The notes: generated by a model not told the origin, from the letters alone. Positions 17,758-26,777 are shown, counted from the stretch's first letter. The stretch is DNA of 64,000 bases from Microlunatus parietis (GCF_013407955.1 NZ_JACCBU010000001.1:7068001-7132000), one strand, 5' to 3'. Made by a program: numbers and translations.

Positions 17758-18513
17758 GTGTTCACGCCCGCGGAGCGGGACGCGCTGAAGGCGGCGCTGA
17801 TCGAACGGGCGCGCGCGGACCCCGACGTGATCGCCGCCGCCGTGCTGGGTTCCGGTGCGCTCGGCGCCGAGGACCGCTGGTCCGACCTCGACCTCGCGCT
17901 GCGGCTCCGCCCGGAGGCCGATCATGATCAGGTCAGCGAGCGCTGGACGGCGGCGATGATCACCGAGCACAGAGCGGTGGACCGGCTGGACGTGCACGCC
18001 GCCGGCGCGCTCTACCGGGTGTTCCTGCTCGCCTCGTCGCTACAGGTCGACCTGTCCTTCTGGCCGGCGGGCGCGTTCCGGCCGCACGGTCCGACGTTCC
18101 GGTTGATCTTCGGCGAGGCGTTGCCGGGCGAGGCTCCGGCGCCGCCGGAACCGGAGCGGCTGATCGGGCTCGGCTGGCTCTACGCGCTGCACGTAAGGTC
18201 GGCGATCGGTCGCGGCCGGACCTGGCAGGCGGTGATCATGCTGGACCAGCTGCGGGACCAGGTGATCCAACTGGCCTGTCGGCGGTCCGCACTGCCGGCC
18301 GACCAGGGCCGTGGCGCCGATCGGCTGCCCGCCCCGACCCTGGCGGCGCTGGCCGACGCCCGGGCCCGTTCGGTGGATGCCGCCGAGTTGCGCCGCTCGG
18401 CCACGGCCCTGCTGCGCTGCCTGGCCGCGGAGGCGGCCGAGGTGGATCCCGCGCTGGCCGAACGGTTGGCGCCGGTGCTGACCCTGCTGACCCCGGTGGC
18501 GGAGGAACCATGA
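17758..18513 (+). CDS. Nucleotidyltransferase-fold protein (aminoglycoside adenylyltransferase-like)
   Basis: 251 residues. VLGSGALGAEDRWSDLDLAL (about 29-48) is the polymerase-beta/MNT signature GSx(n)SDxDL with two catalytic acidic residues, and LQVDLSFW supplies the third. The helical C-terminal half (ALHVRSAIGRGRTWQAVIML, QLRDQVIQLACRR) resembles aminoglycoside nucleotidyltransferases and their relatives. It starts with GTG 4 nt after the GT61 stop and overlaps the following kinase (ATGA). It may adenylylate a small molecule, or be a housekeeping relative; I cannot name the substrate. Confidence 0.7.
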   Translation: MFTPAERDALKAALIERARADPDVIAAAVLGSGALGAEDRWSDLDLALRLRPEADHDQVSERWTAAMITEHRAVDRLDVHAAGALYRVFLLASSLQVDLSFWPAGAFRPHGPTFRLIFGEALPGEAPAPPEPERLIGLGWLYALHVRSAIGRGRTWQAVIMLDQLRDQVIQLACRRSALPADQGRGADRLPAPTLAALADARARSVDAAELRRSATALLRCLAAEAAEVDPALAERLAPVLTLLTPVAEEP

Positions 18514-19064
18514 TCATCAACGCGGTCGTCCTGAACGGCGGCTCCAGTTCCGGCAAGAGCTCGCTCGCCCGTGCCCTGCAGGACCTGCTACCCGACCCCT
18601 GGCTGACCTTCGGCGTCGACGACTTCATCGACGCGCTGCCCCGCCGGCTCACCGGCGACGGCGACGGAATCACCTTCGGCGCCAACGGCGGTGTCGACAT
18701 CGGCGCCGCATTCATGGAGCAGGAAACCCTGTGGATGAAGGGGATCGGCGCGATGGCCCGGGCCGGAGCCAAGATCATCATCGACGACGTGTTCCTCGGC
18801 GGTGATCACTCCCAAGGCCGCTGGCGGACCGCCCTGACCGGCGTCGGCGTGCTCTGGGTCGGCGTCCGCTGCGCCCCCGACATCGCCGAGGCGAGGGAGC
18901 GTGCCCGCGGCGACCGCACCGTCGGCATGGCCCGCCAACAGGCCGACCTGGTCCACCGCAACGTCCGCTACGACCTCGAAGTGGACACCGGCACCCAAAC
19001 CCCCGCCGAAGCCGCCACCCAGATCGCCCACCACCTCCCCCACCAACCGCCGACCGGTCAGTAA
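18510..19064 (+). CDS. Chloramphenicol phosphotransferase-like P-loop kinase
   Basis: 184 residues. The Walker A is GGSSSGKSS (10-18); WLTFGVDDFID places an Asp at position 37, the position known as catalytic in Streptomyces chloramphenicol 3-O-phosphotransferase. ALTGVGVLWVGVRCA and EARERARGDRTVGMARQQ match the family's lid and Arg-rich region, and the C-terminal YDLEVDTGTQTPAEAA is typical. The family also includes kinases of other small metabolites. Coupled by ATGA to the nucleotidyltransferase, so the pair probably acts together. The TAA stop lies inside copy B of the 56-bp element, whose first bases encode the last residues (PTGQ). Confidence 0.75.
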   Translation: MIINAVVLNGGSSSGKSSLARALQDLLPDPWLTFGVDDFIDALPRRLTGDGDGITFGANGGVDIGAAFMEQETLWMKGIGAMARAGAKIIIDDVFLGGDHSQGRWRTALTGVGVLWVGVRCAPDIAEARERARGDRTVGMARQQADLVHRNVRYDLEVDTGTQTPAEAATQIAHHLPHQPPTGQ

Positions 19065-19106
19065 AGCAGGGGTTTTGGCGGCGTGTCGCTGCAGAACTGA
19101 CCGGTC
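19052..19106 (+). repeat. 56-bp stop-linked element, copy B
   Basis: GACCGGTCAGTAAAGCAG opens the element and contains the TAA stop (19062-19064) of the kinase gene; GCGGCGTGTCGCTGC and TGACCGGTC complete it. Outer 9-bp arms GACCGGTCA/TGACCGGTC are perfectly inverted. Same orientation to the upstream gene as the other three copies. The following 12-15 bases (GGGTTGGGGGAGGG) also resemble those after copy A. Confidence 0.87.
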
Positions 19107-20500
19107 GATCGGGTTGGGGGAGGGTGCGAGAACCCGGTGCCCGAGGGGTCGAGATGCAGGAGTGTCGTGATGGCGAGGGTGCCGGTGCGGGCGCAGTACG
19201 GGAGTCGCCGAGCGGGGTCGTGGTTGCGGGAGTCGCGGTGCCGGGGCTGACGGTGCGGAGGAAGTCGGGCCAGTGGACGTGAGGGCGGGAGCCGGGGCGC
19301 GGAGGTCGTGGTGTGGGAAGCCGGGGCACGAGAGTCGCGGGCGGAGGCCGAGCCGCGGAAGTGGGGTGCGGGAGTCGGGCCGCGGAAGTGGGGTGCGGGA
19401 GTCGCCCCGCGGAAGTGGGGTGCGGGAGTCGGGCCGCGGAAGCGGGGTGCGGGAGTCGGGCCGCGGAACCCGGGTGCGGCGCGGTACGGGAGTCGCCGAG
19501 CGGAGTCGCGATGCCAGTGCTGGCGGTGCGGAAGTCGGGGCAGCGGCCGCGAGGCGGGAGCCGGGCGCGGAGGTCGTGTTGCGGGGAGCCGGGCCGCGAT
19601 AGCGGGGTGCGGAAGCCGGGTGCGGGAGTCGGGGTGCGGGAGTCGGGGTGAGGGAGTCGGGGTGCGGGAGTCGGGGTGCGGGAGTCGGGGGTGCGGAACC
19701 CGGGTGCGGGCGCGGTACGGGAGTCGCCGAGCGGAGTCGCGATGCCAGTGCTGGCGGTGCGGAAGTCGGGGCAGCGGCCGCGAGGCGGGAGCCGGGGCGC
19801 GGAGGTCGTGTTGCGGGGAGCCGGGCCGCGATAGCGGGGTGCGGAAGCCGGGTGCGGGAGTCGGGGTGCGGGAGTCGGGGTGCGGTAGCGGGGGTGCAGA
19901 ACCCGGGTGCGGGCGCGGTACGGGAGTCGCCGAGCGGAGTCGCGATGCCAGTGCTGGCGGTGCGGAGGTCGCGGCAGCGGGCCGCGAGGCGGGAACCGGG
20001 GCGCGAAGGTCGTGGTGCGGCCCGGGGCGCGGGAGTCGTGGGTGTGAAGTTCGCGGTGCGGGGGTCGGGGCGGCTGGGCGCCGTGGCTGGAAGGTTATGG
20101 GACCAGGTCTGGCTTCGAGGGTGGAGCCGGCCAGGACTGCGAGCCGCGCCGGTTTGGACTGCGAGCCGCGCCGGTCTTGGCTGCGAAGGTGGGGCCGGTC
20201 TTGACTACGAGGGTCGGATCGGACTGTGCCCCCGATGTCGGCACTGTCAGGGGTCCGCGGCACACCGCGGGCGGCCGCCCCTCGTCCGTGCCGCCTTCCC
20301 GGGGCGGCACCTCATCGAGTGTGACGATACGACCACCTGAAATCGATTTCGACGGTACGAAAGCTCACACTCGGCGCCTTGGTCAGAGTGATGGCCCGGT
20401 TGGGCGTGGTGCGCTCGCTGTGCGTCACGCCGACCTGAGTTCCCGGCGAGTCGTGGGCAAGGTCTTGCCTAGATCCCGGTCTCGCGTGAACAATTCTCAC
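19107..20500. repeat. 1.4-kb non-coding stretch with nested GC-rich tandem repeats
   Basis: No gene is supported; frames stay open on both strands because the repeat lacks T/A. A composite unit starting GCGGTACGGGAGTCGCCGAG recurs at about 19193 (diverged), 19481, 19712 and 19915. Between units are short tandem units: five 27-bp copies (GCCGCGGAAGTGGGGTGCGG...) start at 19352, 19379, 19406, 19433 and 19460, and runs of GGTGCGGGAGTCGG occur near 19620-19690 and 19855. From about 20100 three short GAGCCGCGCCGGT-like repeats follow. The final 200 bp hold the upstream region of the secreted PLD-like gene; I see no clear promoter. Confidence 0.75.
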
Positions 20501-21697
20501 ATGGTGACGCTGCGGCAGGTTCCCCGACGGTTCCTTCTCTGGGCTGCTCTGTTGGCCCTGGTCTCGGTCGGGCTGGCCGGCCTGCCGGGCACGGCGCGGG
20601 CGAGTCAGGTGACGGTGACGATCGACAAGACCAGGGTTGACCTCGTGTTCAACGACCCGGTGGCCAACAGCGGCGAGGACCGCGCCCAGCTGAACAAGAT
20701 CATCAGCCTGTTCGACGGCGCCCCGGCCGGCTCCACGATCCGGATCGGGCTCTACAGCATCACCGCCAACATCGTCGGTGATGCGATCAAGCGGGCCGTC
20801 GACCGCGGCGTGAACGTCTACGCGGTGCACAACGGCGAAGATCAGAAATCGACCGACGACTCACCCGACGCGCTGGCGAACCTGCTCGGCTCGCGGCATC
20901 GCTGGTGTGATCACGGCAGTGCGACGCTGGCGTACGGCGGCGGCTGTCTGTCCAACAGCGACACCGGCCTGATGCACATGAAGTACATCCTGTTCTCCCG
21001 CACCAAGGACGCGTCCGGCACCACCCGCGACTGGGTGACCTGGGTCAGCTCGGCCAACATGACGTACGCGTCGGGCGCCAAGCTGTTCAACAACACGTTC
21101 ACCTTCTACGGCGACAAGACGCTCCACGACGGCTTCGTGAACGAGATCTGGACGCCGCAGTGGAACGAGCAGACCTACCCGAACAACGACTTCTACGTCG
21201 CCTCGGCGCCGCGCGGTTACTTCGGCTCGGCGGACTCCAACACCACCGTGTACGCGTCGCCGGAGCAGACCACCGACCTGGTGGTGAATCGGCTCGGCTA
21301 CCTCACGCCGGACTCGGCCTGCCGGATCCGGGTCATGCAGGCGTCGATCAACGACACCCGGATCGCGGTGATCAACAAGCTGATCGAGTTGAAGCAGGGC
21401 GGCTGCAAGGTCTGGGTCGGCGTCGGGAACATCCAGCCGCAGGCGCTGGCCGCGCTCAAGGGTGCCGGCATCCCGGTCCGGAAGTCACCGATCCACGACA
21501 AGATGTTCCTGATCTACGGCAAGTACGGCGACACGACCGCCGATCGGACCGTCGTCCTCACCGGCTCGCACAACCTGTCCCTGTCCGCGCTGCGGCACAA
21601 CGACGAGTTGTTGATCAAGGTCACCGACAGCCAGCCGATGTACGACGCCTTCTACGATCACTTCAATGACGCCTACAACACGGGCAGCGCGCTTTAG
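20501..21697 (+). CDS. Secreted phospholipase D-like protein
   Basis: 398 residues. The N-terminus (VTLRQVPRRFLLWAALLALV ... GTARAS) is a signal peptide with a twin Arg and a likely cleavage after ARA, so it is exported. Two HKD-type motifs follow: HMK at 159-161 with SSANMT some 25 residues later, and IHDK at 331-334 with GSHNLS. The first lacks the usual Asp four residues after Lys, as in many actinobacterial PLD-like exoproteins. A phosphodiesterase acting on lipid, nucleic acid or a phosphate-linked wall polymer is possible; substrate unknown. ATG 20501 is chosen because it begins the signal peptide; upstream frame is repeat-derived. Confidence 0.82.
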   Translation: MVTLRQVPRRFLLWAALLALVSVGLAGLPGTARASQVTVTIDKTRVDLVFNDPVANSGEDRAQLNKIISLFDGAPAGSTIRIGLYSITANIVGDAIKRAVDRGVNVYAVHNGEDQKSTDDSPDALANLLGSRHRWCDHGSATLAYGGGCLSNSDTGLMHMKYILFSRTKDASGTTRDWVTWVSSANMTYASGAKLFNNTFTFYGDKTLHDGFVNEIWTPQWNEQTYPNNDFYVASAPRGYFGSADSNTTVYASPEQTTDLVVNRLGYLTPDSACRIRVMQASINDTRIAVINKLIELKQGGCKVWVGVGNIQPQALAALKGAGIPVRKSPIHDKMFLIYGKYGDTTADRTVVLTGSHNLSLSALRHNDELLIKVTDSQPMYDAFYDHFNDAYNTGSAL

Positions 21698-21713
21698 TCG
21701 AAGACACCGGTGA

Positions 21714-22086
21714 AGATCGAATAGCCGGCGATCCTGATCATGCCGATCCGTTCGGCGCTCGCTGACGCACTCCGCAGTGCACCAGGCCACGAACGCGGCC
21801 GGCGTTCGCGCGCCAGGTACCCGAAGCCGAAGTCACGGAACCGCTGAACGGACGGCCAGCAGGAAGCGATGTCGGTGAGCACGGCGTCACCGTTCTCCAG
21901 GTGCCGCAGCCGATCCAGGCCGCGCCGGTCAGGGCGACGGTGTGCTGCCGGTCCCACAGCAGTCAAGATCATCGGTCCAAGCCTCGAACTCGGCCTGACC
22001 CGCCGCCATCGAGTCGACGACGAAGCCGAGCTGTGCCGCGCCGAACAGTCCGCGCAGCCGGGACAGGTCCGCTCGCGGCAGCATGA
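21714..22086 (-). pseudogene. Decayed GNAT-type acetyltransferase remnant
   Basis: The 400-bp gap between the PLD-like gene and the next gene holds a broken reading frame. From 22086 the minus strand reads MIMLPRADLSRLRGLFGAAQ, GFVVDSMAAGQAEFEAWTDD, then a frameshift; FRDFGFGYLARERRPR appears in another phase and AWCTAECVSERR in a third. The order and wording match GNAT acetyltransferases of the type whose C-half contains GFGYxAL...WCTAEYVS, but the CoA-binding end is gone. Assignment is by memory of the family, so moderate. Confidence 0.4.
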
Positions 22087-22099
22087 TCATCGGACGGCC

Positions 22100-25000
22100 C
22101 TAATGAGACCCCTCCGCGGCCAGCGAACGCTGCGCGGTGGCCGGCTCCCGGCCCCAGATCTCGTCGACCACCCGCGCCGCGGCGTGACCGTCGTCGTGTG
22201 GCGCGAACCGTTCGACGAAGGTACGGTAGCGGTCGCCGTGCCGGTCGAAGAAGGTCGGCAGGGCGCGCAGTTCGCGGACCACGGCGTCCTGATCATGACA
22301 GACCGGCCCCGGCACGGTGGCCTCGTAGTCCAGGTAGAACCCGCGGGTCGAGTCCCGGTAGGTGGCCAGGTCCGGCGCGAGCAGCAGGATCGGCTTGCCG
22401 GTAACGGCGAAGTCGAACATCACCGAGGAGTAGTCGGTGATCAACACGTCCGCGGCGAGCATCAGGTCGTTCAGGTCCGAATACTTGGTCACGTTGATCA
22501 CCGACTTCGGCACCGTGATCTCGGACTGGGCCGTGTTCGAGTGCCCGCGGAGCAGGAACGTGGTGCTCCGCGGCAACGCGGCGCCGAGCCGGCCGAAGTC
22601 GAGGTGACTGACCAGCGCGTACCGGTTGTTCTTGGTCACGTTGTCCCGCCAGGTCGGCGCGTAGAGCACCGCGGTCTCGGACTCGCCGATCGCGAACAGC
22701 CGCCGGACCGCCCGCCTCCGCTCGTCCGCCGCCCCGCCGAGCAGGGCGTCGTTGCGCGGGTAGCCGGTGTTGGTCACCGGACCCGAGTAGCCGAAGGCGC
22801 GGGGGAGGGCCTCGGCCGAGAACTCGTTCTGGGCCAGCAGAAGGTCCCAGTATTCGGCCTCGCGCTGCATCAGGCCGCGGTAGGAGAGCGAGAGGTTCTG
22901 CGCCGGGACGTCGTTGCCGATCCGCTTAAGCGGCGTCCCGTGCCAGGTCTGCAGATAGGTCTGGTGCGGCCGCTTCCGGAAGTAGAACGGGAAGTTGTTG
23001 TTGTTCACCAGGTAACGGGCGCGGGCCAGCACGTCCATCCACTCGCGCGAGTGCATCAGCAGCGGCGTGCCGCCCTCGGGTGGCTGCACTCCATGATCAT
23101 CGACCGACCAGAACAGCTGCAGACCAAGATCACGACGGTGCAGCTCCTGGTGCAGCGCCAGCACCGAGTCGCCGACCGAGCGCCCGTTGTAGCTCTCGAA
23201 GAGCACCGCGGCCAGCGGCTCGACCGGCCGCTCGTCGAGGAAGATCGCGTGCAGCCGGCGTTGCGCCAGCCGGCCCCGCTCGTCCGCCCGGTACGGCTTG
23301 CGCGGTTTCACCCAGAGCGCCGCGGCACGCGGGGTACGGCTGAGCCGGACCGCGCTGGTCCGGCTCTGCAGGTCAAGCGGGAACCGGGCCTGCAGCCGTT
23401 CCTCGACCCGGACCCAGCGCTCCACCTGGCCGCCGTCCGGCCAGACGGCCGCCAGGCGCAGGCTGAAGCCGCCGCCGGACAGCCGCCGGCCGTACTCACT
23501 GAGCAGCGGGATCCGGCCGCTGAACGTCCCGCCGACCGGATCGACGTCGGCCACGACCGGCGTGGTCGGCGCGGCCGACCCCGCGATCCGCAGGTGATAC
23601 TGCGGTGCCGTCGGCGTGGACAGCGAGCCGCGGACGACCAGGTCGTCGCCGTCCAGCTCGACGTCCTCGACGGCCGCCCACCAGTGGTTCTGCAGCAGCC
23701 GGACGGTGCCGATCCGGGAGCAGATCGCGCGCAGCCGGTGATGGGTCGGCGACAGCCGGTCGAGTTCGTCGGTGCCGTCGGGCCAGATCAGCCGCAGCCT
23801 CCGGTCCACGCCCGGGATCAGCCGGACGTTCCAGACGTGCTCGTCGGCGCGCTGCCGGCGGTCGACCAGCTCCGGCAGCGTGATCTCGAACGTGGTCCGG
23901 TCCGTCCGGTCCGGGTCGCGCCGGCCCGGCGTGGTCAGGGTCTGCTTCAGCGACGGCGCGGACAGCTCCAGCGCCGTGACCGGCGCCCCGGTGACCGCGA
24001 TCCGTACCGTCAGGTCGTCCAATTCCAGCGACTCGAGCAGGACGGCCGGCGGTTCTTCGTGCTTGAGCACCAGCCCGGCGTCGCCGGCGAACTCGATCAC
24101 CCAACGCCCCTGCTCGGACAGCGGGCAGACCGGCAGCCGGGACGCCGAGCCACGCAGGTCGCGCCGGTTCAGCGGGCCCTCCCGGAGCTCGCCGTGCGCC
24201 TCGACGCCGACCCGGAGGTGCCATTCCCGTTGCTCCGGCTGCCGCTGCCGGAACTCGTCCAGCAGGTCGGCGTCGATCCGCCCGACGAAGCCGGTCGAGG
24301 CATAACTGTTCCAGGCGTCGCCGGACTCCTGGTCGATCGTGTCGTCGGTCCGCCGCTCCAGCGGTACGGTCAGCGTCGCCGGCTCCGTCTGCCCCGGGTC
24401 CGCCTGCCCCGGGTCCGCAGCGACCAGCTGCAGTCGCAGCCCGGTCACCTGATCGCCCGGCAGGCCCGCGATGTAGGCGTGCCCGGTCACCTCGAGCACG
24501 CGGCCGGACCAGTCGATCCGGTCCACCCGGGTGACGAAGCCGAGGTCGGTGTCGGCGAGCTGGAGCCGGGCCGGGTCCGGCGCGATCACGGCCAGGTCCT
24601 CGTCGTAGCTCGGGTCGAGCCGGATCCCGTCCGCGTCCGCCACGGTCGGCACCCGCCAGCCGTACTCGCTGCGCCGGGTGACCAGCCGGATCACCGTGTC
24701 CCGCCGGTCGGCCGCCAGGGCCAGCGTGGCCAGCCGGTCGATGATCGGGATCTGGTTCCAGCCGTCGGTGTCGAGATCGGCGGCCAGCCTCGCGGTCGCC
24801 TGCTGCAGCGTGGCCCAGTAGTCGAGGTCGGTCCGCGGCACCTGCTCGACGTACGAGCGCAGGTCGAACCCGACCGCCTTCGCCAGCCAGGCGGCATAGG
24901 TGGCCGGATCGGCCTGCTCGCGCAGGATCTGCCGGACCCGGTGCTTGACGGTCAGCCGGTCGGCCAGGTCGTCCGGGTTGGCCTTCTGCTGGGTGATCGA

Positions 25001-25744
25001 GGAGCCGTCCTCGCGGACCCGCCAGTCGTAGGTCACCGCGGCCAGCACGTCGAACGTGCCGGCGGTGAAAGCCTTGGCGGTCGGCTCCTGGTCCTCGTAC
25101 CGAATGCCGACCGGGAACCGCTGCACGACCCGTTGGAAGAACTCGGTCCGGAACAGCTTGTTGCAGACGAAGACGTCCTTGAGGATCGCCGGGAAGTCGC
25201 CGACCCGGACGCCGTACCGGTCCCGGGCGTGCACCTGGCCGGCCCAGTCCGGCACCCAGCGGCGCTGCTCGGTCATCCGGCGTGGCGTGCCGATCGCGAA
25301 GTCGGAGCCGCTCTTCCGGAGCGCCTTGACCAGGGTCTCGATCGCGTCCGGTGGCAGCTCGTCGTCGGAGTCGGCGAAGGTGAGGAAGGCGCCGCGGGCG
25401 TGCCGGAGCCCGGTGTTACGGGCGGCGCCGAGGCCCTGGTTGTGCTGCCGGATGATCCGGAACCGCCGGTCCTTCCTGGCGTACGCCTTCGCGATGTCGA
25501 TCGAGCCGTCCGGCGAGCCGTCGTCGATCAGGAGCACCTGCAGATCATGGTGGGTCTGCCGTTCGATCGAGCGCAGGCACGCGTCGAAGTACGGTTCGAC
25601 GCGATAGAAGGGGACGATCACCGTCACCAGCGCGCTGGGTCGATCTTGGACCACCTGGCGTACCGTGCGAACCGCGTTCCGGAGCACGGGCGGGGACTTC
25701 CGCTGCCAATAGGTCTTGACCGCGTCCGGGACGGTTGGGGGCAT
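22100..25744 (-). CDS. GT2 - CDP-glycerol glycerophosphotransferase (TagF-like) fusion
   Basis: 1214 residues, the largest protein here. Residues about 38-300: family 2 glycosyltransferase (VTVIVPFYRVEPYFDACLRS, LLIDDGSPDGS, LTFADSDDELPPDA). About 430-870: beta-rich segments of unknown role (LEVTGHAYIAGLPGDQVTGL, VEDVELDGDDLVVRGSL). About 880-1200: polyol-phosphate polymerase with TYLQTWHGTPLKRIGND (about 931), VLYAPTWRDN (about 1028) and VLITDYSSVMFDFAVTGKPI (about 1100). It probably synthesises a wall teichoic acid-like chain at the cytoplasmic membrane. It is transcribed alone, toward the PLD-like gene; a small in-phase duplication gives ADPGQADPGQTEP near residue 445. Confidence 0.88.
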   Translation of the reverse strand: MPPTVPDAVKTYWQRKSPPVLRNAVRTVRQVVQDRPSALVTVIVPFYRVEPYFDACLRSIERQTHHDLQVLLIDDGSPDGSIDIAKAYARKDRRFRIIRQHNQGLGAARNTGLRHARGAFLTFADSDDELPPDAIETLVKALRKSGSDFAIGTPRRMTEQRRWVPDWAGQVHARDRYGVRVGDFPAILKDVFVCNKLFRTEFFQRVVQRFPVGIRYEDQEPTAKAFTAGTFDVLAAVTYDWRVREDGSSITQQKANPDDLADRLTVKHRVRQILREQADPATYAAWLAKAVGFDLRSYVEQVPRTDLDYWATLQQATARLAADLDTDGWNQIPIIDRLATLALAADRRDTVIRLVTRRSEYGWRVPTVADADGIRLDPSYDEDLAVIAPDPARLQLADTDLGFVTRVDRIDWSGRVLEVTGHAYIAGLPGDQVTGLRLQLVAADPGQADPGQTEPATLTVPLERRTDDTIDQESGDAWNSYASTGFVGRIDADLLDEFRQRQPEQREWHLRVGVEAHGELREGPLNRRDLRGSASRLPVCPLSEQGRWVIEFAGDAGLVLKHEEPPAVLLESLELDDLTVRIAVTGAPVTALELSAPSLKQTLTTPGRRDPDRTDRTTFEITLPELVDRRQRADEHVWNVRLIPGVDRRLRLIWPDGTDELDRLSPTHHRLRAICSRIGTVRLLQNHWWAAVEDVELDGDDLVVRGSLSTPTAPQYHLRIAGSAAPTTPVVADVDPVGGTFSGRIPLLSEYGRRLSGGGFSLRLAAVWPDGGQVERWVRVEERLQARFPLDLQSRTSAVRLSRTPRAAALWVKPRKPYRADERGRLAQRRLHAIFLDERPVEPLAAVLFESYNGRSVGDSVLALHQELHRRDLGLQLFWSVDDHGVQPPEGGTPLLMHSREWMDVLARARYLVNNNNFPFYFRKRPHQTYLQTWHGTPLKRIGNDVPAQNLSLSYRGLMQREAEYWDLLLAQNEFSAEALPRAFGYSGPVTNTGYPRNDALLGGAADERRRAVRRLFAIGESETAVLYAPTWRDNVTKNNRYALVSHLDFGRLGAALPRSTTFLLRGHSNTAQSEITVPKSVINVTKYSDLNDLMLAADVLITDYSSVMFDFAVTGKPILLLAPDLATYRDSTRGFYLDYEATVPGPVCHDQDAVVRELRALPTFFDRHGDRYRTFVERFAPHDDGHAAARVVDEIWGREPATAQRSLAAEGSH

Positions 25745-26007
25745 AGGCTACCCAATCCTCCTTAGTTGAACAGTCTCCTTCGGCGAACGGTCAGGGAGCG
25801 TACACCAGATCGTGACCAGCGCGGGGGGACCCCGAGCGCCCGTACCCGAGATGTCGGAACAAGGCCGGCGAAGCAGGAATTTTCCCGCGGCGTATGCGTT
25901 GAAGGTCCCGACACGTGGGTTGGGAAGGAACGCCGACTTGAACGATGTGATAAGTATGCGCACGACTTCAGCAGTCAGGCTGGGCGAACAACCCCAGGAA
26001 GGGAACG

Positions 26008-26310
26008 ATGGCGACCGATTACGACGCCCCACGTAAGACCGAAGAAGAACTCAGCGAAGACAGCATCGAGGAGCTCAAGACCCGCCGTAACGACAAGAAC
26101 TCGGGGACGGTAGATGAAGACGAGGCGGAGGCCGCCGAGAGCTTCGAGCTGCCGGGGGCGGACCTGTCGCACGAGGAACTGACGGTACGGGTGCTGCCTC
26201 GGCAGTCCGACGAATTCACCTGTGCCGGGTGTTTCCTGGTCCGACACCGCAGCCAGATCGCGGAGCAGAAGGCGAACGGGGACGCCTACTGCTTCGATTG
26301 CGCGGGCTGA
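26008..26310 (+). CDS. DUF4193 family protein (small zinc-ribbon-like)
   Basis: 100 residues, restricted to Actinobacteria. The N-terminal half is acidic and lysine-rich (KTEEELSEDSIEELKTRRND); the C-terminal half carries CAGCFLVRHRSQ and CFDC, two CxxC pairs suggesting a zinc ribbon. Known to sit near dut in the phylum, as here, but without an assigned function. AGGAAGGGAA lies 5-8 nt before the ATG, a strong ribosome-binding site, suggesting high expression. The 263-bp gap upstream (25745-26007) contains its promoter region; nothing else is recognised there. Confidence 0.88.
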   Translation: MATDYDAPRKTEEELSEDSIEELKTRRNDKNSGTVDEDEAEAAESFELPGADLSHEELTVRVLPRQSDEFTCAGCFLVRHRSQIAEQKANGDAYCFDCAG

Positions 26311-26389
26311 CACCTCGCCAGAAACGATCGGTCGACAGGGGGCAACTCACTCAACGAGAGCAGCTCACCAAAGAATCACAGAAGAAATC

Positions 26390-26422
26390 GAGGCGCCGCA
26401 TCCGGATCGGATGCGGCGCCTC
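26390..26422. terminator. Perfect 15-bp hairpin between convergent genes
   Basis: GAGGCGCCGCATCCG, loop GAT, then CGGATGCGGCGCCTC. It lies between the DUF4193 (+) and DUF4235 (-) stops. On the minus strand it is followed by GATTTCTTC, a modest U-run, so it probably terminates both genes, best for the minus-strand one. Confidence 0.8.
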
Positions 26423-26454
26423 GGTCTGTCGCGAGAAACGTCCGCGACGGAAAC

Positions 26455-26742
26455 CTAGATCTTGAGTTTGATGCCGGGGATGCCGCTCGGCGCGGCGCCG
26501 GTCTGGTTGGACCAGCGGCGGGCGGCGAGCCGGGTCACCAGCAACTGCGTGACGCCGACCCCGACACCACTGGCGATGGCCCAGCTGACCGCGACCTTCA
26601 CCGGCGTGTCCGGATTGGTCGGGCTGGGTGGCGCGTCGCCGGTGGCCACCTTCCAGGCGGTTGTGACGATCTTCTGCGCAGCGATCGTCGTGACGGCGCC
26701 GACCACGCCGATGTACACCTTCCACAGCAGCTTCTGCTCCAC
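26455..26742 (-). CDS. DUF4235 family small membrane protein
   Basis: 95 residues. A hydrophobic segment near the N-terminus (LLWKVYIGVVGAVTTIAAQK) and a second at about 48-68 (VKVAVSWAIASGVGVGVTQL) leave a Pro/Thr-rich loop between them. The sequence matches the actinobacterial DUF4235 family, whose function is unknown. Divergent from the DUF3093 gene with 35 bp between starts, convergent with DUF4193 across a strong terminator hairpin. Confidence 0.85.
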   Translation of the reverse strand: MEQKLLWKVYIGVVGAVTTIAAQKIVTTAWKVATGDAPPSPTNPDTPVKVAVSWAIASGVGVGVTQLLVTRLAARRWSNQTGAAPSGIPGIKLKI

Positions 26743-26777
26743 ACCGCCACCCTAGTACCAAGTCGCCGCTCTATAGG

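Noticed and set aside
17758..19064. Calling this pair an antibiotic resistance cassette
   Set aside because: No integron, IS or transposase is near, and both families contain housekeeping enzymes; only fold-level assignment is justified.
19058..20263. 401-codon minus-strand frame and several plus-strand frames in the 19-20 kb array
   Set aside because: Products are pure repeats (Pro/His/Arg or Gly/Arg/Ser) forced by the tandem DNA; open in several phases at once, so not evidence of coding.
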